Assembly (NCBI RefSeq): GCF_003355475.1
Contig: NZ_CP031356.1
Location: forward strand, 2,418,001-2,482,000
Direction: 5' to 3'
Source of the DNA: Brachybacterium saurashtrense
Lineage (GTDB): Bacteria; Actinomycetota; Actinomycetes; Actinomycetales; Dermabacteraceae
Length of the DNA stretch: 64,000 nt
Numbering within the stretch: the first letter of the stretch is position 1; each line of letters opens with the position of its first letter. Shown here piece by piece: positions 1 through 9,099 of the stretch. Below the pieces are notes generated by a model, which worked only from the letters and a program-made list of their open reading frames with translations, did no database searches and had not been told where the DNA came from. Position numbers and translations under genes: made by a program.

Positions 1-420
1 GGCACCGCCGGGATCACGGCGAAGGCCCTCACCCACGCGAGCGCCAAGTGGGAGCACGTGCAGCAGGCGCTGCGCACGGCGCTGCCCGAGGCGCGCAGCC
101 CCCACCTGGTGCGGCTGTCCTACGGCCGCCCGGGCGAGGCGCTGCCGGACCGTGCCGGGATCGTCGACCTCGCCCTGGCGGACGCCTCCCGCGTGCTGGG
201 CGCCCCGCTCGGCCGGGACCAGCTGCGGGACGCGGCCGTGATCGACTGGGAGCGCGCGATGCGCCAGCCCCGCCCCGGCCACCGCGCCGCCCTCGACGCC
301 CTCACCCGCCTGCTCGCCGAGCAGGAGACCCTCGACCTCGTCGGCTCCTGGCGAGCCGGCACCGGCATCGACGCGATCGTCCGCGCCGACCGCTCCTCGA
401 CGGAAGGAACCGCCTCATGA
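1..420 (+). CDS. hemY: Coproporphyrinogen/protoporphyrinogen oxidase (HemY/CgoX type), C-terminal part only
   Basis: Open at the left edge; the frame runs from base 1 to a TGA at 418-420, giving the last 139 codons. The piece contains KALTHASAKWEH near its start and VGSWRAGTGIDAIV near its end, which fit the C-terminal FAD-binding part of the flavin-dependent HemY/CgoX oxidases. These oxidise coproporphyrinogen III to coproporphyrin III in Gram-positive bacteria. The stop overlaps the hemQ start by 3 nt, and hemQ, hemH, hemC, hemD, hemB and hemL follow, so context supports the call strongly. The catalytic and N-terminal Rossmann regions lie outside the window. Confidence 0.82.
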   Translation, partial: GTAGITAKALTHASAKWEHVQQALRTALPEARSPHLVRLSYGRPGEALPDRAGIVDLALADASRVLGAPLGRDQLRDAAVIDWERAMRQPRPGHRAALDALTRLLAEQETLDLVGSWRAGTGIDAIVRADRSSTEGTAS

Positions 421-1157
421 CCGACACCGCCCCCGCCTCCCCCGCCGCCGAGTCGGCGGAGGAGATCGCGAAGACCACCCGGTACACCAGCTACACGGTG
501 TTCCGCCGCCTCTCCGGGCTCACGGAGGACGGCCAGCTCACCACCGCGCAGATCCAGGAGGCCCTCGGCGAGGTCACCGCGCTGATCGAGTCCGGGGCTG
601 AGGGGGGAGTGGAGATCCTCGGCTTCTACGACGTCTCCGGCTTCCGCGCCGAGGACGATCTGATGCTGTGGCTCGCCGCGGACGAGCCCGAGGCGCTGCA
701 GCGCGCCCTGCGCGAGTTCGAGCGCTCCCTGCCGGGCACCTGGCTGCACCGCGAGTGGGCCGCGATGGGCGTGCACCGCCTGGCCGAGTTCGCCAAGGGC
801 CACGTGCCCTCGTTCATGGTGCCGGGCTTCGAGCGCAAGCAGTGGATCACCGTCTACCCCTTCGTGCGCAGCTACGAGTGGTACCTGCTGCCGGACGAGG
901 AGCGCAACCGCATGCTGCGCGAGCACGGCCTGCTGGGCCGCGACTACCCGCAGTGCAACGCCAACACCGTCGCCGCCTTCGCCCTGGGCGACTACGAGTG
1001 GCTGCTCTCCTTCGAGGCGGACGATCTCCACGACCTCGTGGACATGATGCGCCACCTGCGCTACTCCGACGCCCGCCTGCACGTGCGCGACGAGCTGCCC
1101 TTCCACACCGGTCGCCGGCTCGAGACCCTCGAGGACGTCGCCGAGCTGCTCGCCTGA
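417..1157 (+). CDS. hemQ: Coproheme decarboxylase HemQ (ChdC)
   Basis: 246 aa, chlorite-dismutase-fold family. HemQ converts coproheme III to heme b by two peroxide-dependent decarboxylations, the last step of the coproporphyrin-dependent pathway. Visible landmarks: VYPFVRSYEWYLLP (about 146-159), then REHGLLGRDYP with His170 in the place of the proximal heme ligand. His129 (KGHVPSF) sits where actinobacterial enzymes have the distal catalytic His. The start at 417 overlaps the hemY stop (ATGA), so translation is coupled. The 103-nt gap to hemH is pyrimidine-rich. Confidence 0.93.
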   Translation: MTDTAPASPAAESAEEIAKTTRYTSYTVFRRLSGLTEDGQLTTAQIQEALGEVTALIESGAEGGVEILGFYDVSGFRAEDDLMLWLAADEPEALQRALREFERSLPGTWLHREWAAMGVHRLAEFAKGHVPSFMVPGFERKQWITVYPFVRSYEWYLLPDEERNRMLREHGLLGRDYPQCNANTVAAFALGDYEWLLSFEADDLHDLVDMMRHLRYSDARLHVRDELPFHTGRRLETLEDVAELLA

Positions 1158-1260
1158 CACGCCCGCTCCCCCGGCGCCTGCTCGCCGCGCCGCCCCGCTG
1201 CTCCACCTACCTGCTCCTGCACCGACCTCCCACCGTGGACACCTCTTCCAAGGACACCCG

Positions 1261-2550
1261 ATGACCGACGCCACCGTCACCGATCCCGCCCCGACCGCGC
1301 CCCGACCTCGCCAGGTCGCCCCGGACTCCCCCACCCACACCCGGCGCGGTGAGCCGAAGCCCTTCGACGCGATCCTGTTCTCCTCCTTCGGCGGCCCCGA
1401 CGGCCAGGAGGACGTGATCCCGTTCCTGCGCAACGTCACCCGCGGCCGCGGCATCCCCGACGAGCGGCTCGAGGAGGTGGCCGGGCACTACCGGGCGCTC
1501 GGCGGGCGCAGCCCCATCACCGCCCAGAATGAGGCGATGATCGCGGCGCTCGAGGCGGAGCTCGCCGGGCGCGGCATCGACCTGCCCGTCTACTTCGGCA
1601 ACCGCAACTGGGCGCCCTACAACGCCGAGGCGGTGCGGGCCCTGCACGCCGACGGGCACCGCCACGCCCTGGGCCTGGTCACCAGTGCGTACTCCTCCTA
1701 CTCCTCCTGCCGCCAGTACCGCGAGGACTTCGGGATGGTGCTGGAGGAGACGGGGCTGGCCGGCGAGGTGAGCATCGACAAGGTGCGCGTCTACTTCAAC
1801 CACCCGGGCTTCCTCGAGCCGGTGGTGGACGGCGTGGCCCGGGCGCTGGCGAGCCTCGCCGCGGAGGGCCACGACACCGAGCGGGTGCGGGTGCTGTTCT
1901 CCACCCACTCGGTGCCCACCGCGATGGCGGAGGCCTCCGGCCCGGAGGAGACCCGGGTGGAGGGCTCCGGCGGCTGGTACGTGGAGCAGCACCTGGCGGC
2001 CTGCCGCTGGGTGATGGAGCAGCTGCACGACGACTCCCCGGAGCTGCCCGAGTGGCAGCTGGTGTACCAGTCCCGCTCCGGCGCCCCGCACATCCCGTGG
2101 CTGGAGCCGGACGTCAACGACGTGATCGAGGCACTCGCCGAGGAGGAGACGGCGGACGCCGTGGTGGTGGTGCCGATCGGCTTCGTCACCGACCACGTCG
2201 AGGTGGTGTGGGACCTGGACACCGAGGCGAAGGAGACCGCCGAGGAGAAGGGCCTGGCCTTCCGCCGCGTGGCCACCTCCGGGGAGGATCCCCGCTTCAT
2301 CGCGGCGCTCGCGGACCTGATCCAGGAGCGGCTGGACGCGGAGTTCCCGCGCCGCGTGGTGACCGATTTCGGCGGCACGCCCGATGTGTGCGGCGTGAAC
2401 TGCTGCGTGGGCCGGATGTGCCGCCCCACCACCAGCGCCCTGGACTCCGCGGCCGACGTGGAGCGGGCCCGCGCCGAGGCCGCCGAGCGGTCGGGCGCCG
2501 ACGAGCGGTCCGGCTCCGGAGCACGGGCCGCGGAGGGAGCGGCCTCGTGA
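1261..2550 (+). CDS. hemH: Coproporphyrin III ferrochelatase
   Basis: 429 aa; inserts Fe2+ into coproporphyrin III. ILFSSFGGPDG near residue 40 starts the chelatase fold, His216 (FSTHSVPT) is the probable metal/porphyrin His, and Glu314 lies in FVTDHVEVVWDLD. Cys377, Cys381, Cys382 and Cys387 near the C terminus, with Cys150 (SSCRQY), fit the [2Fe-2S]-binding cysteines reported for actinobacterial ferrochelatases. The last 40 residues are Ala/Glu/Arg-rich and probably disordered. AAGGACACCCG precedes the ATG. The stop overlaps the hemC GTG by 4 nt. Confidence 0.95.
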   Translation: MTDATVTDPAPTAPRPRQVAPDSPTHTRRGEPKPFDAILFSSFGGPDGQEDVIPFLRNVTRGRGIPDERLEEVAGHYRALGGRSPITAQNEAMIAALEAELAGRGIDLPVYFGNRNWAPYNAEAVRALHADGHRHALGLVTSAYSSYSSCRQYREDFGMVLEETGLAGEVSIDKVRVYFNHPGFLEPVVDGVARALASLAAEGHDTERVRVLFSTHSVPTAMAEASGPEETRVEGSGGWYVEQHLAACRWVMEQLHDDSPELPEWQLVYQSRSGAPHIPWLEPDVNDVIEALAEEETADAVVVVPIGFVTDHVEVVWDLDTEAKETAEEKGLAFRRVATSGEDPRFIAALADLIQERLDAEFPRRVVTDFGGTPDVCGVNCCVGRMCRPTTSALDSAADVERARAEAAERSGADERSGSGARAAEGAAS

Positions 2551-3524
2551 GCGCCGCGACGCTGCGGATCGGCACCCGCGCCTCGGACCTGGCGCTGACC
2601 CAGTCCGGCCACGTCGGGGCCGCACTGGTGGCCGGCACCGGGCACGAGGTGGAGCTGGTGCACGTGAGCACCCACGGGGACCGCGACCGCACCAGCCCGC
2701 TGGCGCAGATCGGCGGCACCGGCGTGTTCGTCACCGCCGTGCGCCAGGCGCTGCTGGACGGCACGGTCGACGTCGTCGTCCATTCCTGCAAGGACCTGCC
2801 CACCGCGGCGCTGGCGGAGATCACGCTGGCCTGCTACCCGCCGCGGGAGGACCCGCGGGACGCGCTGTGCGCCCGGGACGGCCTCACCCTCGCGGAGCTG
2901 CCGGCCGGCTCCCGGGTGGGCACGGGCTCGCCGCGCCGCGCCGCCCAGCTGCTGCGGGCCCGTCCCGACCTCGACGTGGTGGGGGTGCGCGGGAACGTCG
3001 AGACCCGCCTGGCCCGCGCCCAGGGCGAGAACGCGGACCTCGACGCCGTGGTGCTGGCCGCCTCCGGGCTGCACCGGGTGGGCCGGGAGGCGGCGATCAC
3101 CGAGCTGCTGGCCACGGACGTGATGCTGCCGGCGCCCGCGCAGGGCGCTCTCGCGGTCGAGGCGACCACCGACGCCCTCACCGCCGGCCCCTGGTTCGCC
3201 GACCGGCTCACGCAGGTGGACGATCCCGCCACCCGCGCCGCGGTCGCCGCGGAGCGGGCACTGCTGCGCACCCTGGAGGCGGGCTGCTCCGCCCCGGTCG
3301 CGGCCTACGCCGAGCTCGAGGAGGAGGGTGTGCTGCGCCTGCGCGCCCTGGCGATCCGGCCCGACGGCAGCCACGCGGTCGAGGGCGAGGCCCGGGTGGC
3401 GCTGGACCTCGCCGCCGAGCCGCTCTCGGGCGACGGGTCGGTGCCCGCCGCGCTGGGCGCCGAGCTCGCCGCCGATCTGCTGGAGCGCGGCGCCGGGGAG
3501 ATCCTGGCCGAGGCGCGGGCGTGA
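2547..3524 (+). CDS. hemC: Hydroxymethylbilane synthase (porphobilinogen deaminase)
   Basis: 325 aa from a GTG at 2547 inside the hemH stop (GTGA overlap). It polymerises four porphobilinogens into hydroxymethylbilane on a dipyrromethane cofactor. LRIGTRASDLALTQSG is the typical N terminus, HSCKDLPTA and GTGSPRRAAQL are substrate/cofactor loops, and Cys247 (EAGCSAPVA) is the cofactor attachment Cys. That loop reads GCSAPV rather than the usual GCQVPI. The frame opens further upstream, but the family start, length and coupling favour 2547. Confidence 0.95.
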   Translation: MSAATLRIGTRASDLALTQSGHVGAALVAGTGHEVELVHVSTHGDRDRTSPLAQIGGTGVFVTAVRQALLDGTVDVVVHSCKDLPTAALAEITLACYPPREDPRDALCARDGLTLAELPAGSRVGTGSPRRAAQLLRARPDLDVVGVRGNVETRLARAQGENADLDAVVLAASGLHRVGREAAITELLATDVMLPAPAQGALAVEATTDALTAGPWFADRLTQVDDPATRAAVAAERALLRTLEAGCSAPVAAYAELEEEGVLRLRALAIRPDGSHAVEGEARVALDLAAEPLSGDGSVPAALGAELAADLLERGAGEILAEARA

Positions 3525-4282
3525 ACGAGGGCCGGGCCGACTCCGCGCAGCACGGCGCCGCACCGCGTCCGGTGCTGGTCACACGACCGGCCGGACGCGG
3601 CGAGGAGCTGTGCACCCGGCTGCGGGAGGCGGGCATCGAGGCGGTGCAGCATCCGCTGATCCGCCTGGTGCCCGCCAGCGAGGAGGAGCTCGCCGCGGCC
3701 CGCGGCCACCTGCTCTCGGGGGCCTGCACCCATCTGGTGGTCACCTCCCGCACCGCGGCCGAGGCGCTGGGCCCGCTGGAGGTGCCCGAGGGCGTCGAGG
3801 TGGTGGCCGTCGGCGGCGGCACCGCGGAGTCGCTGCGGGAGCTGGGGATCACGCCCGGCCTGGTGGCGGGGGGCTCCGGCGCGGCCCTGGTCGAGGCGAT
3901 GCCGCCGGCGCCGGAGGGGGCCTCGGTGCTGTTCCCCACCTCGTCGGCCGCCGCGCGCACCGTGCCCGACGGTCTGCGCGCGAAGGGGTACCGGGTGCGG
4001 GAGGTGGCCGTCTACCGGCCCGTGCCCGTCGAGCCGCCGCCCGCGGTCGCCGTGGGCATGGTCACCGGCGCCTACGGGGCGCTGGTGCTCACCTCGTCGA
4101 TGATCGCCGGTCGCGCCGCGGCCCACGGCGTCCACGAGTCCACGCCGATCATCACCCTCGGCGCGCCCACCTCCGCGGCGGTGCGGGCGGCGGGACTGAC
4201 GGTGGCGCGCGAGGCCGCCGAGCCCACCACCGACGCCCTGGTGCGGGCCGTGGCGGAGGTGCTCGACGCGCCGCCGCCCTGA
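3521..4282 (+). CDS. hemD: Uroporphyrinogen-III synthase
   Basis: 253 aa from a GTG overlapping the hemC stop by 4 nt. It cyclises hydroxymethylbilane with inversion of ring D. This family is weakly conserved; support comes from RPVLVTRPAGRGEEL at the N terminus, the two-lobed length, VLFPTSSAA in the middle, VYRPVPVEPP, LVLTSSMIAGR and the family-like ending. The position between hemC and hemB makes it secure. The open frame upstream of 3521 is antisense-like noise within hemC. Confidence 0.9.
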   Translation: MNEGRADSAQHGAAPRPVLVTRPAGRGEELCTRLREAGIEAVQHPLIRLVPASEEELAAARGHLLSGACTHLVVTSRTAAEALGPLEVPEGVEVVAVGGGTAESLRELGITPGLVAGGSGAALVEAMPPAPEGASVLFPTSSAAARTVPDGLRAKGYRVREVAVYRPVPVEPPPAVAVGMVTGAYGALVLTSSMIAGRAAAHGVHESTPIITLGAPTSAAVRAAGLTVAREAAEPTTDALVRAVAEVLDAPPP

Positions 4283-4315
4283 CCCGCCCGCGCCGCCGGC
4301 CCCCGACGTGTCGGT

Positions 4316-4400
4316 CCCCGCCCTGCCCGTCCCCCTCGTGTCCGTCCCCGCCCCCGCGACACCCGACCTGACCGTGCCCGTCCCCGTCCTGCCCGTCCCG
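4316..4400 (+). repeat. C-rich low-complexity tract upstream of hemB
   Basis: Imperfect repeats of TGTCSGTCCCC, CTGCCCGTCCCC and CGTCCCCG fill the hemD-hemB gap. The minus strand of 4377-4399 has four G-tracts of three or four with short spacers, a formal G-quadruplex pattern. The hemB ribosome-binding site (AAGGAG) follows directly. No terminator or promoter stands out, so hemB is probably read through from upstream. Confidence 0.5.
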
Positions 4401-4411
4401 AAGGAGCCCCG

Positions 4412-5434
4412 ATGACCCTGCCGTCCTTCCCCGGTCCCGTGGACCGCCCCCGCCGCCTGCGCCGCAGCGCCGCGATGCGCTCCCTGGTGCGCGAGCACAC
4501 GCTCCGCCCCGCCGATCTGGTGCTGCCGATGTTCGTGCGCGAGGGCGCGCGCGAGAACCGCCCCGTGAGCTCGATGCCCGGGGTGGAGCAGCACACGATG
4601 GACTCCCTGGTCCGCGCCGCGACCGAGGCGACCGAGCGCGGCGTGGGCGGCGTGATGCTGTTCGGCGTGCCCGAGCACAAGGACGCCACCGGTTCCGGCG
4701 CCACCGACGAGGACGGCATCCTCAACCGCGCCCTCGCCCGCCTGCGCGCCGAGCTCGGGGACGCGACCGTGATCATGGCGGACCTGTGCCTGGACGAGTT
4801 CACCGACCACGGCCACTGCGGCGTGCTCGACGACGCCGGCCACGTGGACAACGACGCGACCCTGCAGCGCTACCGCGAGATGGCCCTCGCCCAGGCCGAG
4901 GCCGGCGCGCACCTGCTGGGCCCCTCCGGCATGATGGACGGCCAGATCGCCGCGATCCGCGACGCGCTGGATGCCGCGGACCGCACCGACGTGGCGCTGT
5001 ACGCCTACACCGCGAAGTACGCCTCCGCCTTCTACGGCCCGTTCCGCGAGGCGGTGGACTCCTCCCTCAGCGGCGACCGCCGCGGCTACCAGCAGGACCC
5101 GGCCAACGGCCGCGAGGCCCTGCGGGAGCTGGAGCTGGACGTCGCCGAGGGCGCGGACCTCGTGATGGTCAAGCCCGGCCTGCCCTACCTCGACGTGCTC
5201 AAGGACGTCGCCGCCGCCTCGCCCGTGCCGGTGGGCGCCTACCAGGTCTCCGGGGAGTACGCGATGATCGAGGCGGCGAGCGCGAACGGCTGGGTGGACC
5301 GCGACCGCACGATCCTCGAGTCGCTGCTCGCGTTCCGCCGCGCCGGCGCCTCGACCGTGCTCACCTACTACGCGAGCGAGGTCGCGGGCTGGTTCCGCGA
5401 CGGCCTGCCCCCGCACCTGCGCGAGTTCGCCTGA
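4412..5434 (+). CDS. hemB: Porphobilinogen synthase (delta-aminolevulinic acid dehydratase)
   Basis: 340 aa; condenses two 5-aminolevulinates to porphobilinogen. The Schiff-base lysines are Lys202 ([14 protein letters not shown]) and Lys254 ([11 protein letters not shown]). The metal loop reads [15 protein letters not shown]: Cys126 and Cys136 are kept, but the middle ligand position is Asp128. This is a mix of the zinc (Cys-Cys-Cys) and magnesium (Asp-rich) types. AAGGAG lies 7 nt before the ATG. It belongs to the heme operon by position. Confidence 0.96.
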   Translation: MTLPSFPGPVDRPRRLRRSAAMRSLVREHTLRPADLVLPMFVREGARENRPVSSMPGVEQHTMDSLVRAATEATERGVGGVMLFGVPEHKDATGSGATDEDGILNRALARLRAELGDATVIMADLCLDEFTDHGHCGVLDDAGHVDNDATLQRYREMALAQAEAGAHLLGPSGMMDGQIAAIRDALDAADRTDVALYAYTAKYASAFYGPFREAVDSSLSGDRRGYQQDPANGREALRELELDVAEGADLVMVKPGLPYLDVLKDVAAASPVPVGAYQVSGEYAMIEAASANGWVDRDRTILESLLAFRRAGASTVLTYYASEVAGWFRDGLPPHLREFA

Positions 5435-5454
5435 GCCGCGGCGAGTGCGCGGGC

Positions 5455-5517
5455 CGCCCGTCGGCCGCGCACCGCCCGTCGGCCCGTCCCGACCCCGGCC
5501 GCCCGTCGGCCCGTCCC
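5455..5517 (+). repeat. Direct repeats CGCCCGTCGGCC(CGTCCC) in the hemB-hemL gap
   Basis: An 18-bp sequence, CGCCCGTCGGCCCGTCCC, is present perfectly at 5473-5490 and 5500-5517; its first 12 bases also occur at 5455-5466. The 118-nt gap between hemB and hemL is almost entirely these repeats plus an ACCGCC-rich stretch, followed by AGAGGAG, the hemL ribosome-binding site. No function is evident. Confidence 0.6.
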
Positions 5518-5552
5518 CTCACCACCGCCACCGCCACCGCAGAGGAGCCAGC

Positions 5553-6872
5553 ATGACCCCCTCGACCACCGCCTCCGCCGACCTCTTCGCCCGCGCCCAG
5601 CAGGTGATCCCCTCGGGCGTGAACTCGCCCGTGCGCGCCTTCGGCTCCGTGGGCGGCACGCCCCCGTTCCTCACCTCCGCGACGGGCGCGCTGCTCACCG
5701 ACGCCGACGGGACCGAGTACGTGGACCTGGTCGGCTCCTGGGGGCCGATGATCCTCGGGCACGCGCACGAGGGCGTCGTCGAGGCGGTGCGCGAGGCGGC
5801 CGGGCACGGCCTCTCCTTCGGCGCGCCGCAGGAGGGGGAGGTCGCTCTCGCGGAGGAGGTCGTCTCCCGCATCGCCCCCGTCGAGCAGCTGCGTCTGGTC
5901 AACTCCGGCACCGAGGCGACGATGAGCGCGCTGCGCGTGGCCCGCGCCGCCACCGGCCGCGACGTGATCGTGAAGTTCGCCGGCTGCTACCACGGGCACG
6001 TCGACGCACTGCTGGCCGAGGCCGGCAGCGGAGTGGCGACCTTCGCGATGCCGGGCTCGGCCGGCGTCACCGCCGCGACCGCGAAGGACACCGTGGTGCT
6101 GCCCTACGGCGACCGCGAGGCGGTGCGGGCCCTGTTCGCCGAGCGGGGGCAGGAGATCGCCGCGATCATCACCGAGGCCGCGCCCGCGAACATGGGCGTG
6201 GTGACGCCGCTCGAGGAGGACGGGATCGGCTTCAACCGATTCCTGTCCGAGACCGCGCGCGCCGCCGGCGCACTGCTGATCAGCGATGAGGTACTCACCG
6301 GCTTCCGCGCGGCGCGCGAGGGCCACTACGGCATCGACGGCGCGGACCGCAGCTGGGCCCCGGACCTGATGACCTTCGGCAAGGTGATCGGCGGCGGTCT
6401 TCCCGTCGGCGCCTTCGGCGGTCGCAAGGACCTGATGGGGCTGCTCGCCCCGGCCGGCCCCGTCTACCAGGCGGGGACCCTCTCGGGGAACCCGCTCGCG
6501 ACGGCGGCGGGGCTCGCGACGCTGAACGGCCTGGACGAGGCCGCCTACGACACGCTCTCGAGCGCCTCCCGGACCCTGCAGCAGCTGGTGGCCGATGCGC
6601 TCACCACCGCCGGGGTCCCGCATGTCATCCAGACCGCGGGCACCCTGTTCTCGGTGTTCTTCCGCAGCGAGCCGGTGCGCGGCTACGAGGAGGCGAAGGC
6701 GCAGGACACCGAGTCGTTCACCCGCTTCTTCCACGCGATGCTCGAGGGCGGGATCTACCTGCCGCCGTCTGCCTTCGAGGCCTGGTTCGTCTCGACCGCG
6801 CACACCCCGGAGGTGCTGGACCGGATCGCGGCCGTGCTGCCGGGAGCGGCGAAGGCGGCCGCGGGGGCGTGA
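5553..6872 (+). CDS. hemL: Glutamate-1-semialdehyde 2,1-aminomutase
   Basis: 439 aa, class III PLP aminotransferase fold. It makes 5-aminolevulinate from glutamate-1-semialdehyde (C5 route). [11 protein letters not shown] near residue 20 is the family hallmark; Lys277 in [14 protein letters not shown] binds [12 protein letters not shown] follows. The start was chosen at [12 protein letters not shown] because AGAGGAG (5541-5547) precedes it; the frame extends upstream only through repeats. It closes the heme operon. Its last 118 nt are antisense to the tail of a minus-strand membrane protein frame. Confidence 0.95.
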   Translation: MTPSTTASADLFARAQQVIPSGVNSPVRAFGSVGGTPPFLTSATGALLTDADGTEYVDLVGSWGPMILGHAHEGVVEAVREAAGHGLSFGAPQEGEVALAEEVVSRIAPVEQLRLVNSGTEATMSALRVARAATGRDVIVKFAGCYHGHVDALLAEAGSGVATFAMPGSAGVTAATAKDTVVLPYGDREAVRALFAERGQEIAAIITEAAPANMGVVTPLEEDGIGFNRFLSETARAAGALLISDEVLTGFRAAREGHYGIDGADRSWAPDLMTFGKVIGGGLPVGAFGGRKDLMGLLAPAGPVYQAGTLSGNPLATAAGLATLNGLDEAAYDTLSSASRTLQQLVADALTTAGVPHVIQTAGTLFSVFFRSEPVRGYEEAKAQDTESFTRFFHAMLEGGIYLPPSAFEAWFVSTAHTPEVLDRIAAVLPGAAKAAAGA

Positions 6873-7390
6873 ACCGCTGAGCGGTGAGCGGCTGAGGCGG
6901 TCCCTGTCTGTACGGCCTGGAGGATCACCAGCGCGGCCAGCGCCAGCACAGCCAGCAGGCTGACGGTGTGGAGGATGAGCGCCCATGGCGCATGATCCGC
7001 TCCGCCGACGCCGAAGGTGTCCGCGAGGGTCATGCCCGCGGGGAACGATGCCAGCAGGTAGATGGGCGAACCGCCGGTGAGCAGGCCCAGCATGATCATG
7101 GAGAGGGCGGTGCGCGAGAGGCGTCCGCGTGCACCGGCGAGGCCTGCGGCCGCCGCGATCACGGGGCCGGGCAGCAGCAGGGCGATCATCAGGCCCCAGC
7201 CCATCGTGTCGGCGGTCCGCCCGACGGCGGCGTGGATCTCGCGGAGCTCGGCGCCGGGGACGGTGGCGAGCGGGTTCAGCACCTGGATCTGGACGGCGGC
7301 GAAGACGGCATAGCTCAGCACTGACAGAGTGCCGAGGGCGCCGAGCAGTCGGGTGCGCAGGCGGGCGTGCTGCGGGGAGGACGGGGACAT
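6755..7390 (-). CDS. Hypothetical four-helix membrane protein
   Basis: 211 aa from ATG 7390 ([16 protein letters not shown]); an upstream in-frame start near 7424 is possible. Four hydrophobic helices lie at about 15-37, 64-86, 95-116 and 136-160, with a short acidic loop between helices 1 and 2 and cytoplasm-like Arg-rich ends. I do not recognise the family; the layout is like DUF4386/DUF998-type small integral proteins. After about residue 161 the frame has no hydrophobic features and runs 118 nt antisense into hemL. The last 50 residues may therefore be an extension after loss of the native stop. Transcription is convergent with hemL. Confidence 0.6.
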   Translation of the reverse strand: MSPSSPQHARLRTRLLGALGTLSVLSYAVFAAVQIQVLNPLATVPGAELREIHAAVGRTADTMGWGLMIALLLPGPVIAAAAGLAGARGRLSRTALSMIMLGLLTGGSPIYLLASFPAGMTLADTFGVGGADHAPWALILHTVSLLAVLALAALVILQAVQTGTASAAHRSAVHAPAAAFAAPGSTAAIRSSTSGVCAVETNQASKADGGR

Positions 7391-7442
7391 GCTCGGAACA
7401 GTAGCCCCGCCGCACCGCCGGTTCATGAGAGTTCTGTGGAGG

Positions 7443-9050
7443 TCAGGCGGGGGTCTCGGGGGAACCCGCGGACGGTGAGCGCTGCCGTTCTCCTCGTGCG
7501 CGTCGTCGGCGACGCAGGCGACGCCGCTTCCACTCCTCGCGCCGCGGCGAGGTCTCATCGCGGCGGGGCGATGCTGTCGACGGGCGGGGCGGCTCGGGGG
7601 CGGTGAGGGCTCGCGGGCGGGTGATGCGACGGCTGCCGGCATGGCTCGTCCACTCCACCAGGTGGCCGTCGGTGGCGGGGTTCCCGACGCGCCGCACGCT
7701 GCGGGTCTGCTGTTCCTTGTCGTTGCAGTGCGCGCACAGGCCCTGACCGTTGTCCAGGCACGTCGGACCGCCCGCGGAATGCGGGTGGATGTGGTCCGTC
7801 TGCCGGATCGGTGCATCGCAGTGGGGACCGCGACAGGTTTGGTCGCGCCAGAGGATGAATCTCGCGAGGGCAGCGGGGAAGGCTCGGGCCCGGGATTCCA
7901 CCCCGACCAGCTCGCCCGCGAGCGGATGGCTGTACATGCGCCGCAGCGTGGCGCGGAGCGCTGGACCGTCGGGCCCCATCGCGTCCTCGGCGCCATCGGC
8001 GAGCAGTGCTCTGAACACTCCGCGCAGCTCTTCGCGCACGCCCTCGGCGGGCACGGTCCCGTATCCCTCGATCCGGGCGAGGTCCCCGTTGCGGGGGTCG
8101 AAGAGCGCGCGGTCGGTGATGATGACGCCGATGTCGAGGGTGAGGGGCTCCATGCCGTCTTCGCGACCGATCAGGGTGTCCGCGAAGGAGTCGGCCTGGA
8201 TCGCCTGGTGGCCGCGATGGTCCCCGGCGGCGCGGAGCCGCTCCGCCTCGTGCGACAGGCGCTTGCGGATCAGCGCCGCGTCGAGCGCGCTCACGTGGGC
8301 GGAGACGGTGGCCATCCCGTGCTGGCCGCGGCGCACGGTGACGTGGCGTTCCCGCCGGGCCTGCTGGTGGCGGCGCGCCTGACCGTCCGGATCGGCAGCG
8401 GCGATCACGGCGGCGGTGGTGTCATCCCAGGTCTGGGCTCCGGCCCCGTCGAGCGACGGTAGACGGCCCGCGAGCTCTCGATCCGCCTCGCGCCGCTGCG
8501 CCGGAGAGAGCGGGGCGAAGGAGCGGGCGGTCGCGTGGGCGACGGTGCTGGTGACCTTCGCGGAGGCCAGTGCCGTGAGCATCTCCGGCATGTCAGTGAC
8601 GAGCCTCCGCTGGGAGGCGAGGGAGTGAGCCGCCGACGCGGGCGACTTCCGGATCAGCATCGAGACCTCGCGCACCGCCTCGTTCGCGGCCGAGCGGAGG
8701 AGCGTGCGGGTGGGAGGGACCTCGCCCTCCTCGTGGGCGGCGCAGGCACGGGCCTCGGCCTGCTTCTTCAGGGTGAGGGACTCCGCGAAGGCGGTCACCG
8801 CCCGCGCCTCGAGAGCATCCATCGCGCTGCGCAGCTCGTGGATCACCCCCATCACCTCTCGGTACCGGCCTGCGAAGGCGGCATCGGCGGTGAACAGCTG
8901 ATGAGGGCGCAGCGCAAGCTCCCGCAGCGCGAAGGCGCCGTCCCCCACCATCTCGGCGAGCGCCTGCGGCCCCCGGGAGCGCACGGCATCGGCCAGCGCC
9001 CGGTGGGGATCACCGGATGCGGGATCGAGAGCCTGGGCGTTGACGAACAT
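7443..9050 (-). CDS. DUF222 / HNH endonuclease-domain protein (13E12-repeat type)
   Basis: 535 aa. Residues about 20-330 look like DUF222, a helical domain frequent in multicopy actinobacterial genes. Around 395-445 there is an HNH fold: CRGPHCDAPIRQTDHIHPHS, then DNGQGLCAHCNDKEQQ, with two Cys pairs for structural zinc and the DH catalytic pair. The tail is Arg-rich and basic. Start at 9050 (MFVNAQALDP); in-frame GTG codons 5-6 codons earlier are alternatives, and the frame stays open to 9632. The role of such proteins is unknown; nicking or group-specific endonuclease activity is assumed from the fold. Confidence 0.85.
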   Translation of the reverse strand: MFVNAQALDPASGDPHRALADAVRSRGPQALAEMVGDGAFALRELALRPHQLFTADAAFAGRYREVMGVIHELRSAMDALEARAVTAFAESLTLKKQAEARACAAHEEGEVPPTRTLLRSAANEAVREVSMLIRKSPASAAHSLASQRRLVTDMPEMLTALASAKVTSTVAHATARSFAPLSPAQRREADRELAGRLPSLDGAGAQTWDDTTAAVIAAADPDGQARRHQQARRERHVTVRRGQHGMATVSAHVSALDAALIRKRLSHEAERLRAAGDHRGHQAIQADSFADTLIGREDGMEPLTLDIGVIITDRALFDPRNGDLARIEGYGTVPAEGVREELRGVFRALLADGAEDAMGPDGPALRATLRRMYSHPLAGELVGVESRARAFPAALARFILWRDQTCRGPHCDAPIRQTDHIHPHSAGGPTCLDNGQGLCAHCNDKEQQTRSVRRVGNPATDGHLVEWTSHAGSRRITRPRALTAPEPPRPSTASPRRDETSPRREEWKRRRLRRRRRARGERQRSPSAGSPETPA

Positions 9051-9099
9051 ATGACCATGATTCACCACTCCACTGACAGAGGAAACCCCCTCGGAAGAA

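Noticed and set aside
3305..5416. Long minus-strand frame of 703 codons opposite hemC-hemD-hemB
   Set aside because: It is antisense to three well-identified heme genes, is full of Gly/Arg/His/Val low-complexity typical of shadow frames in very G+C-rich DNA, and shows no domain.
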